NCBI GenBank assembly: GCA_029891345.1
Contig: CM057002.1
Span: forward strand, 17,544,295-17,608,294
DNA length: 64,000 bases
Source of the DNA: Dryococelus australis
Lineage: Eukaryota; Arthropoda; Insecta; Phasmatodea; Phasmatidae
Direction: 5' to 3'
How positions within the stretch are numbered: the first letter of the stretch is position 1; every line of letters begins with the position of its first letter. Under the pieces are notes generated by a model. The model saw only the letters and a list, made by a program, of their open reading frames with translations, was not told the origin of the DNA and did no database searches. The position numbers were made by a program, and so were the translations under genes. Shown here in pieces: positions 55,049 through 64,000 of the stretch.

Positions 55049-57530
55049 AATTCTTACTTAGGCAGTCGTGTAGTGGAGAGTAAGGGGTGATGAAATAAAA
55101 AATTATTATGTAAAATGATGATAGTGTGAAAACATAACACAAAGGTGAATGTACAACTAAATTAAATTATAGCATTTTAAATATGTTATGGGCGCCTTTA
55201 CAGATGAATAGATGGAGAATATTAAAATCAGTAACGTTTTCAAGCAAAAATAAGTAATGATAAGGACTCATGTTAAACAACCTCTTTAATACTAGCAATC
55301 ATTCAATTGTATTATTCTGAAGAACTAGTGTATCTCAATTAAGCACTCTACATACATAGAACATCAGACAATTCAAATATTCTACCAGTTTTAATAAGAC
55401 GAAACGATCTATTTATACATACTGAAAAAAGTACAGGTTCCACATTAAAATAATATTCAATAATTAAAAGAGCAAAGCGATGATTATAACTGGTGCCAGT
55501 TATGTAAAATAAATGAAATGAGTTTAGTTTTAATGGCTTGAAAAACTATTACTATTTTCCCCAAACATATTCATTGGTATGCATGATTGTTAAATCATGT
55601 GCAACTGTCACTTTAATAATCTTGTACTGTTTCTTGGAAATTGCTAATAAAATAAATATGCAAGTGTCCAACCAGTCATAACTCAGTCCTTTTTAGATTC
55701 ACGATACCTTGTCCCAAGTCTCTAGCCTTTGGGTATCTGATTAGCTTGCTACTGTACTTTGAAACACATTCTTGGCTTTAAGCTGATACTGCATGCAAAA
55801 TAGGATATTACAATATTACATTAATTTGCGACGACTAGTAGACTAGAAGTTCTCGATGCCTTCGAAGCACAGTGAACCAGAGCAGTTCTAAATAAGATTC
55901 AGGCGGAATCCCCGGTCCATCTCGTCGTCGTCTCAGTAGAAGTCGTTCTCAGCAGTGGAACGGAACTCCAGGCCGATGAGAAATCATCTTTTTAATCAGT
56001 TTGTTGCTCTTCCAGTCCGTCGTGGAACCTACCTCGTCCAGTCATGCAGCCATCATCTCCAGAACGTCATAACTTTTTTACTTCTCCATCCAAAATATTC
56101 TACTCAAAAAGTTCCAAAACCAACGCAATGACAAAAGCCCCACTTAGCAACCATTCGTCAGATCTGCATTCTATACGGTCACAAAATTTGTCCTCCATGT
56201 CAACATGCAGTGTATGAGAAATTTGATATTAATTCATCAGTTTGTATGCGCGTTGAAAACAAATCAAACAGTTAGTTAAAAAACACACGGTAGAGTGTGG
56301 ATAAACTCTGCAGTTTCTCATGAGTATCTTACAACGAGGTCCCATTCGTGACATAGTCTTAATAAAATAAAATTTTAAATAGAAAACATACATGGAAGGA
56401 CATTTTAAGGATACGTTTATTTATGAGTAAACAAATAAGATAAATTAATAATGAGTGAGATGATAAGCGAGGAACAACTGTATGGGAACTCCTTACAGTA
56501 GAAACTAGGAAGTTGCAGTAATCTGATTGAGTCAATCAAATAGGAGAACTAAAGAAGAAAATTAAGTAGTGTTAGTTTTCATCTTAATATTGCTACTCCG
56601 TTTTTTATAACTCGTCAACCGATTCACCACTGATGAATGCACTAATGTACACTGGTTGAGCTACTTTCCCAACAACACATTTACTGTTTGATGACTGTTT
56701 TGCTACAAAATACCCATATTTACAATACATTGCCAAATACTTCCTCATGTGCAACCGTTGTACATGTTTATTATTTATTTGTGAGTAGTTAAAAGGGCAC
56801 TTAAATAACTGAAGTGTCAAATTTTGAGACCCAAAACTTAAGGGCTAATTTAGTTATTAAGCGGTCATTTGAAGTTAGTTTAACAGTCAGATGTGTTGAG
56901 TAGCTCTTAGTGTGGAGTTAAGTATATCCTAAGTTGTATTACGCATTTATAAAACCAGCCATAAAAGCTACAAACAAAATTCAGTAACCTAACAGTTATA
57001 CAAACACAACAGAACAGATTTATAAAAAACTTTACGTTCTGGACTTTTAATTTATTACAAGATTTATTTTTACAAAAAATACCATTTATACCAGTGCCAT
57101 AATTATTTTCCAGCACAGAACTTCATAAAACTCAATTTTTAAGGTTAAAATTACAGTCGAATTCCGTAACAGCGAACACAGTAACTGCGATAACATGGTT
57201 ATGAGGTCTTTTTGAAGAACTATCAAAAAATCGCAAAACTATTTAATGAAAAATTGTTATTTAATGAGTAGAAACATGTACGGTATTTCGAGATCGTGTG
57301 AAGCGGGCTTGCAGCAAGTTTCATGTCTGCCATACTTCTTCTGCCTGTACATTTCCGCAGTCGTTCACGATCAATGTCCTTTCAACTGTGTTTGGTTTTA
57401 TACAACTTTGATTTTCCGCTTTGATTTATATATTACGATTTTGGATTCCGATATTATTGTGATTTACTGTTATTGACAACCTGCTTACATTATTTTTTTA
57501 AATTTTAAACTGATGAATAAAATAATATAT
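55049..57530. other. 2.5 kb of unassigned AT-rich sequence
   Basis: No gene or repeat of the window recognised. 55850-56110 is less AT-rich. Short open frames on the minus strand (56605-56820, 56907-57116) have no motif. Confidence 0.4.
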
Positions 57531-57535
57531 TTTAA

Positions 57536-57988
57536 CACATTGAGGTCTGTACACATTACCTGGAACTTAAGACATATCAGAAGTGAGTCACCTATATCCA
57601 CTACTGCAAGAACACCGGTTCTGTTGGTGTCTATGTTAGAACTTACCATCCCCCTATTGGTCCATACCACACCGGAGACTACCCTGTACTTTACAGTATT
57701 CATTACTGATGGGTCATCAACCAATGAAGAGCCAAGTTGTTATTGACCCAATCAAATGTCCTGTATCGTATAAAGGATTTACAATCAATAATGTCCCTTT
57801 GAGTGGCTATAGAAAATCAATTATTCCGTTAGCAATATCATTTTACGTCGCTGTGGTATACTTGTGAGGTAATGTTAAACACTAGTCGAACAAATACTGC
57901 ACACCCATGCGAGTTTTGTTCTGAACAACAAAAAAAAAATTTCAAATTAGCTTTGCTCAAGCTACACTCGAGCATAGTCTACAAAGTG
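57536..57988 (-). mobile_element. MITE-D copy, perfect TTAA flanks
   Basis: TTAA at 57532-57535 and 57989-57992. Ends cacattgaggtctgtacaca and catagtctacaaagtg. Confidence 0.9.
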
Positions 57989-57992
57989 TTAA

Positions 57993-58366
57993 CAGGCAGA
58001 TATTTTCCAAATAAAAAGATATCCCGGAGTGGTAAACATGACCTCCGCTTGCCACCAAAACAAGCGCAAACATAATGAGGGGAAAGAGAATTAGTGACCT
58101 TAAGGGCCAGGTGGCTGGAATCTTCGGGTCCAATCTGGCATCTATGGTGGCCCTGTCGCCCGTAAAGGTGGCGCAGAATGGCGCCACGGGCGACAGACGC
58201 GCCTACATGCCAGTCTGCCCACTCACTCAACTCAAGCCACCTACGACTCACTTTTAACACATTTTCGCTGATTTGTTTTGTTTTGTTTTCCACGCTATGG
58301 CGTGTCAATTAAAGACAGCCGTATACGGGATACTGAACCACACCTTGTTGAATGAAAATCCAGCGT
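57993..58366. other. Unassigned, GC-rich core
   Basis: 58090-58210 is GC-rich with a self-complementary ggcgccacgggcgacag / ctgtcgcccgt pair (about 58154 and 58179). No gene. Confidence 0.4.
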
Positions 58367-58367
58367 A

Positions 58368-59048
58368 TAAAGCATGTTCACGATAAAGTGAGCACTTTTG
58401 AAATCAAACTAAGGAAAAAATCACCGCTACTAACGTCATACATAGAGGCCCGTAAAATTCTCGAGTTCAATGACCTGCAGGCTAGACTCTACAGTCCTAT
58501 GTACAAATATGCCGATATCAGCTGCACACTGGTTGTCTGCTGTCACGGTGGAAGGCGACAATTGGACACCGTTCTCCAGGAGCTGTCAAACACCGTGAGG
58601 ACCAATGGCTACAGTTATATCAACGCACGTGTTTTGGATTCTAGCTTGTCCCAAAATGAATCCTCGAATTCTTCAGGTCTCTAGACATATATTTTAACGG
58701 GCACGCTGAGTAACATGCGCCCAGTAAAGTTGGTAACGATTGAAGAAAAGTAGTTCAATATCATAACGTCGAATAAAAAGTGTTAGGTAGCGGCTTAACA
58801 CATTTGCGATAGCTGAAATTATTTCCGTCGCTTTCTGTTTTATCTGAATGCATTTCAGTATTAAGATGACCAGATTTGTAAAATATTTTATTTTCTTATA
58901 ATTTCACAGTTTCACCTGACCGACGCACAAATAAAGCGACGAGGCCCATGACAGTATTAATTTTACATAATGCGGAACAATACACAACGGGCGTAAGTAG
59001 ATCTTATGCAGAGCTTTCAAAAGTGCTCATTTTACCGTGAACAGCCTA
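58368..59048 (-). mobile_element. MITE-C interrupted by MITE-B
   Basis: Starts aagcatgttcacgataaagt and ends ctcattttaccgtgaacagc, TA on both sides. Family order is kept on both sides of the nested element (58446-58682). Confidence 0.85.
58446..58682 (+). mobile_element. MITE-B nested in MITE-C
   Basis: Ends TAGAGGCCCGTAAAATTCTC and complement ...GAATTCTTCAGGTCTCTA. Flanks gtcataca and gacatata match 6 of 8 and correspond to the tgcatata site of the intact MITE-C copies. Confidence 0.85.
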
Positions 59049-60350
59049 TACCAATGCGCTACCTCACTCGGTGCGAGTTGTGTCTCAGACGCTACCTATT
59101 ACATGTTGTACATAAGTATTAAATACCACCAAACTCACAACGAACCTGTTTAAATCACCTAATAATGCAGATAGTGTCGATGTTAACAGTTAAAATACTC
59201 GCAGTAGAATACCGAAACGCACAATATCACTCACTGGTTCGTCCACTGCACTAACAATGCCACACCCCATCAAGAAAACGAATGGCTTGTTTGCGGCTGG
59301 GAACCTCCCTAGCCTTGTAACTCATGCAGTCGGGAAGGGGTGTGGCGACCTCACAGGGGTGGGCGAACAAACAACTCACAAGGAGAGCGTACAGTACTGT
59401 ACAAAGCGAAAACATTTACTCGCCCATACACACAACGATTAATAAGTTCACAATCACAGGATGTATGAATGTTAAAGAAGACAAGAGGTGCGCTATTTTT
59501 TGTGGATATCTTTTTATAGAAAAAAAAAATTTTTCTTACCTTGATAATTAAATTAATTAAATCTTGACCAGTGCACATGTTATGTATTGCTTTAAAAAAA
59601 ATTCACATGCTGTACCTTACAACCAAGATGGGCATACAACGATATGCCAACTCACACTTTACAGTTGACCTGATCACCTCGAGTTCATAGCTCCTGTGTG
59701 GAAGGTTACGAGTTCGAGTCTGAATGGTGATAGCGAATACAAAATAACTTTTGGTTGACTTATAGGTTCCAGGTATCATTACGTAAATAAAAATTTTTTT
59801 TAAATTAATGAGTGTGTTGTGAGTTTCGTTTAGTGTTGACTGTCATACGTGCGATTTCCCATATTGTGACGAGCTTTTCACAGGAAATTAAATAATCAGT
59901 CAATTTTAATTGGGGGGAATATTTAGGGGGGTCCTGGCCCCCTAGCCCTACCCCCCTCTTTTAGCTACGGGCCTGCGTCCGTGAATCACAGACTCGCAGT
60001 AACGGAGCTCCCTAATTATGATTGGCTAGTGTAGTAAGATAATGTCCTCTCACAAAGCTGGCTCGAACGCGTCCAGGGCGTGCCTTAAAAACTGCGATCC
60101 AATTAAAATAAATTCAAATGTATAAGTAGTGCATTCATAGTGTCGTCACACCTCGCAAATGAAACCTTTGTAAAATCACTCTCATATGACATGTTTGGTT
60201 GTTTCCTACATATGACATCCATCGCAAGCGTTTTGTACTTCTGTTAAATGGGTCAAGTTAGACCTTCATTTCTAATTTATATTAAAATTGTATTTAATTT
60301 TAAATTAATAGGAATAAAAACAGGAAGGAAATAGGTTTGTTGGTGATGCC
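59049..60350. other. Unassigned sequence with MITE fragments
   Basis: 59925-59970 is a poly-G/C repeat. 59975-60060 is an internal MITE-A piece (cgtgaatcacagactcgcag). 60065-60110 is an internal MITE-B piece (gcgtccagggcgtgccttaa). A lone B-box-like gagttcgagtct lies near 59709. No gene. Confidence 0.4.
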
Positions 60351-60632
60351 TAGAGATCCGGAAATTTCGTGGATTCATTTGGCAATAAGTGATACTCCTC
60401 AGTCCATTGTGCACTAAAGCCTCAGCTAGTTGTCCATTGGCTGATGCTCCAGTTTCATCGCAGACCAGGTAGAACGGTATTCGGTCGAAGTTTCCTTGCA
60501 GAACAGTTATTGGTTCCAATTCGTCCAGGGCGTGTCTTACAAACTGCGAGCCAATTGAAACAGAAAGTCTAATGTACGCGTGTTTGAAGTCTAGTTGCCT
60601 TCAATTGAAATCGCGAATTGCTCAGGTCTCTA
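60351..60632 (+). mobile_element. MITE-B copy
   Basis: Ends TAGAGATCCGGAAATTTCGT and complement ...GCGAATTGCTCAGGTCTCTA. Flanks gtgatgcc and gtaacgcc match 6 of 8. Confidence 0.8.
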
Positions 60633-60834
60633 GTAACGCCTCGTAAAAAATAGTTCTCGTGCGAAATATTGTTGAATTGAACGCTCAAGAATGCGGTGCG
60701 TTATCCCTTTAACGTAATTTTATTCACGCGGTTAAGTTTTGTTTGCATGAGACGAAGGAATAGTCTGAAAGTAGAACTTCAGCAGGGCTTCAGGAAAGGT
60801 AGGAGTAACCATTAATGGGCTGTACATGTTTTTT

Positions 60835-60879
60835 AAGTCTAGCTTGTCATCAAATGAATTCGCAAAAAAAAAAAAAAAA
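60835..60879 (+). repeat. MITE-B right-end fragment running into poly-A
   Basis: tctagcttgtcatcaaatga then attcgc and a 15-A run, ending where MITE-D begins. Confidence 0.6.
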
Positions 60880-61314
60880 CGCTTTGTGGGCTATACTCGA
60901 GTGTAGTTCGGGCAAAACTTTTTTGAATATTTCATTCCACATAAATAACAAAACTATTCCGGATATACTTACACGAATTCCCTTTTTCATAAGGATTTTA
61001 AACATGAACTAATACAACATCAACAACGAACTTCGTAAATGAACGACAAATTTTTGCATGTTTACGGAAATCAACACGATGGGCTCCACATTTTGTTACA
61101 TACTAAAGAACATTTGGTTGGAAAACGGTAAACTCGGTAGTCCATTGGTTAGCAGCTGCCCAATACGGAGAGACTGGTGGCGTTTTGACCAGTATAATGG
61201 AGTTATGTGACAATACGGATCAATAGAATATGGTGTCCCTGCAGCGGTATGGATATATGCGGCAAACGTCTAGCTTGTCTTTATTGCTGCTAAAAGTGTG
61301 GCGACCCCGAAGTG
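60880..61314 (+). mobile_element. MITE-D copy, sister of 1285-1720
   Basis: Begins cgctttgtgggctatactcg and ends gaccccgaagtg. The flanking TTAA is decayed on both sides (A-run; CTAA). Closely similar to the first copy along its whole length. Confidence 0.8.
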
Positions 61315-61381
61315 CTAAAAAAAAATGTATGCTTGTGAAAAGTAAATTTTTTTTTTTCTTTTCACGAGGGATATTCAAGAT

Positions 61382-61820
61382 TATGGGCTGTTCACGTTTA
61401 TTTCAGCCCTTTTCAAACCACCCCTTTGAAATATTTCACTGCTTGTGCCTGTTGTATTTAAACGGACATAATGACTGTCGTACTCCCAGTAAAGTTGGCA
61501 ACGACGGACGGAAAGAAGTTCCATGTCTTAAAATTGAATTGAAAGTGTTTGGTATACAACTACGATTACTGAAATTACTTCTTTTACTTTCTCTTTTTTT
61601 AATGCATATATATATATAATATATATATATATATAAATTAACAAAATTGGTGAAGTATTTACTTTGCTATAACTTCACAGTCTCTCGTGCCCGACGCATG
61701 AATAAAGCGATCAGCCCCATGGCATTTGTTAATTTTGCATATGGCGGAAGAGTACACGATGTGCATACAAGAAGATCTTAAGCATGGTTTTCAAAATGCT
61801 CCATTTACCGTGAACAGCTT
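61382..61820 (-). mobile_element. MITE-C copy with internal (TA)n
   Basis: Starts tgggctgttcacgtttattt, ends ccatttaccgtgaacagctt. An (AT)n expansion lies at ~61606-61635 inside it. Confidence 0.75.
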
Positions 61821-62532
61821 TTCAGAAGGAAAAAAATACAAATTTACAAGTTTCTGTCTGGAATGAATTAACGAGATACATACCGTATTTTTCACTGCCT
61901 CAACTTGTAATGTCCACATTCTAAAGCACAAATTTTCTGTGAGATTTTCTCGCGAATAAAGCGATATGGTAATAAACAAACTAGTGAAATAACATCATCA
62001 CCATAATTCACTCCCGTGTTTTACATTATCTCCCCTTAGATCAACGGAACAAACTAGATGAGCTTGCCAGCTTCTCCATAGCGAGAGCAGTAGAAACACT
62101 ACATTCTCTGCTTTTGTTTTCATAAATCCATTAACTTCCTGTTAAGACAATGGAATTTTTAATCCAGTGGCGCGGAAGGGTATAAAATTTTAATGAGTCC
62201 CTGCGGTACTTTACAGGCGGGATTAACCGTAGCTAGTGAGTATCAGGGCTTTGCGCCTACAGGAAGAATAGGAAGCACACAAAGGGCGAAGGATAAAAGA
62301 ACGACACAGCAAAAAGTAATTAGTAACGCAAGAAAATATAAAGTGCTTTGGTATTAGCTACGAGCAGTGTTTCCTGCAAAAGTGCAAATTAGCATTGCTC
62401 CAGTAGGGGAACGAAAAGAGACAGTTTCGGATACGCTATCGGGACCCTTTCTGAAGTGGCCTCAGCTACGCCAGAGAACACGCGAGATGACAGAAGCGAA
62501 ACAAGCGCGTGTATCGCGAACTCCGACCACGT
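61821..62532. other. Unassigned sequence
   Basis: No gene recognised. 62360-62530 is of mixed composition next to the SINE. Confidence 0.35.
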
Positions 62533-63032
62533 GTCGGGGCGGCGGAAGTTCAGCGTACAGAAGGCTCGCCTCCCACCAAGGCAAACTGGTTCGATTCCCT
62601 GTTGGGTTTCGCCCCCCGGATTTCCGCGCGTGGGAAATTACGCCGGATGGGTTTTCCCGGGATATCTCCCGTTCCCCTGTCCTTGCATTCCATCGCTGCT
62701 CCATTTTCACTTCGCTTCACCCTCATCGGTAAGGACACTCAATTTTTGCGAAAATATTCCATGACTAGTTGTATTTCAAAACACTTCAGGTCAGATCCAC
62801 TTTCGTCTCGCGAATCACAGACGTACAGTATGCGAGTTATCTGATTCTGATTGGCCAGTCTAGTAGGAAAATGTCTTCTCACAAAGACAATCCACATATA
62901 AACAAAAGAAAACTGCTTGTGCGGCTGTAGGGTGTTGAAAGCTAGCCTGTGTAGCAAACCTTTCGCGAAAATCTGCTCTCAAGACCTCGATGTTAAAGAG
63001 GCGCCCAGATATTTTCACTCACTCACCGCAAT
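62533..63032 (+). mobile_element. SINE interrupted by MITE-A
   Basis: Head and body 62533-62730 (B box ctggttcgattccc, then gggttttcccgggatatctc) and tail 62973-63032 (ctctcaagacctcgatgtta) are separated by a right-truncated MITE-A. Confidence 0.75.
62731..62972 (+). mobile_element. MITE-A nested in SINE, right end truncated
   Basis: Begins taaggacactcaatttttgc, follows the family (cgcgaatcacagacgtacag, tctgattggccagtc) and stops after ctttcgcgaaaatctg, before the terminal CCTGTCCCTA. Confidence 0.7.
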
Positions 63033-63043
63033 GACCTGTTATA

Positions 63044-63421
63044 GGCTGTTCACGGCAAAATGAGCTCTTCTGAAAGCCCGGCTTAAGATCTGCACGTTGT
63101 GTATTCTTCCGCCTCATGTAAAATTAACATTGAGATGCCCCTCGTCACTTTATTCACGCGTCGATCAAATGAAACTGTGACATTATTAATAAAGTAAACA
63201 CTTTACGAAACTGCTCATCACACTTCGATACATTAAAAAAAACAGAAAGTGAAAGAAATAATTTTAAGCTATCAAAAATGGTTACCTAACACTTTATTCG
63301 AGCCATCGACCAACTTTACTGGGCAAATGTCACTCTTTGCGCCCATTAATGTATGCATGCCCGGGCAGTGACTTTTTTCTAAGGTTCATTCCTAAGTGCT
63401 CACTTTATCGTGAACAGCCTT
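63044..63421 (+). mobile_element. MITE-C copy
   Basis: TA at 63042-63043 and 63422-63423. Ends ggctgttcacggcaaaatga and ctcactttatcgtgaacagc. Confidence 0.85.
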
Positions 63422-63423
63422 TA

Positions 63424-63731
63424 AATGTTCCTGTTTAGGATTTTAATAAATTTACAAAAAGTGACTTAGGACTTTGAGTAATCTCGACATGCGAAGTAAC
63501 TACTGTGAGTTCTATAAGTGGTGGTGGCTCGTCTTACTAGATGCCTGCGCCGGCACGGCCCAGCTGGCGGCAGCTGATACTAGTAACGGCCCGGCTGTGC
63601 ACACTGTTACAAAAATATTTGGGTAAGCAGCGGCAAAACTGCAAATGGTTATACGGAGACTAGCGTTTTCAGCGCGGCATCAGACTGCTCCCAGTAGATT
63701 CAGCAGTTGTGGCACTAACAATACCTATAGT
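63424..63731. other. Unassigned sequence
   Basis: A short GC-rich part at 63545-63600. No gene. Confidence 0.35.
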
Positions 63732-63974
63732 TAGAGACCTGAAGAATTCGCGGATTCATTTTGGGACAAGCTAGAATTCAAAACATGTTTGTTTATATAA
63801 CATAGAAACTGGCACCAACGGTGTTTGACACCTCCTGGAGAAGGCTGACCCAATCGTCGCCTTACACTGTGACAGCAGACAACCGATGAACAGTTGACAT
63901 CGGCAAATTTGTACATAAGACTGTAGAGTATAGCCTGCAGGTCATTGAACTGGCGATTTGTTTCCACGTCTCTA
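63732..63974 (+). mobile_element. MITE-B copy
   Basis: Ends TAGAGACCTGAAGAATTCGC and complement ...GCGATTTGTTTCCACGTCTCTA. The inside is the reverse of the 58446 copy. Confidence 0.8.
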
Positions 63975-63977
63975 TCT

Positions 63978-64000
63978 ATGGGCTGTTCACGGTAAAGTGA
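63978..64000 (+). mobile_element. MITE-C left end, cut by the window border
   Basis: Reads gggctgttcacggtaaagtg at the very end of the window. Confidence 0.6.

Noticed and set aside
59640-59750. B-box-like gagttcgagtct
   Set aside because: Single box without a convincing A box or SINE body.

Overview
The window looks like gene-poor nuclear DNA of an arthropod, most likely an insect. It is AT-rich, has no operon structure and carries tRNA-derived SINEs, a decayed non-LTR retrotransposon, decayed hAT-type and IS630/Tc1-type transposases, and dozens of short non-autonomous DNA transposons (MITEs). I found no intact host protein-coding gene, no intact tRNA or rRNA gene and no CRISPR array. Species-level placement is not possible from the sequence alone.

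By comparing the window with itself I recognise these repeat families. MITE-A (ends TAGGGACAGGTG, subterminal TTCGCGAAAA) and MITE-B/B2 (ends TAGAGACCTG, subterminal AATTCGCG) both make 8-bp target duplications, so they are hAT-type. MITE-C (ends AAGGCTGTTCACGGTAAA) is flanked by TA and is the commonest family, with long, short and 'CCATTCACG' subtypes. MITE-D (ends CACTTTG...) is flanked by TTAA, as piggyBac-like elements are. MITE-H is another hAT type (TAGGGATGTTGAAAAA). One SINE family has clear pol III A and B boxes. Smaller dispersed repeats are called E, F and G here.

Layout. 0-21 kb: a dense MITE field with several nested insertions, a LINE 3' fragment (7.6-8.1 kb) and a GC-rich patch with a signal-peptide-like frame (5.57-5.72 kb). 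21.1-25.4 kb: one IS630/Tc1-type transposase relic split in two by 3.27 kb that contains 18 nearly identical 96-bp tandem units. 25.6-33 kb: tandem and fold-back structures, SINEs, and a PIF/Harbinger-like 1.3-kb element. 33-40 kb: MITE-C copies, SINEs and a hAT MITE. 40.3-47.5 kb (minus strand): a Jockey-like LINE with ORF1 zinc knuckles, endonuclease and reverse transcriptase, broken by frameshifts, a ~1-kb insertion and a MITE in its 3' part. 52.3-54.7 kb (minus strand): a ZMYM1-like hAT transposase pseudogene. 57-64 kb: more nested MITEs and a SINE.

The strongest signals are the homogeneous 96-bp array inside the split transposase, and a set of nested insertions whose target duplications (perfect 8-bp CCAATAAG, TTAA, TA) fix both the superfamily and the relative age of each family. 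There is no pathway-level cooperation to describe: the elements are non-coding or broken.
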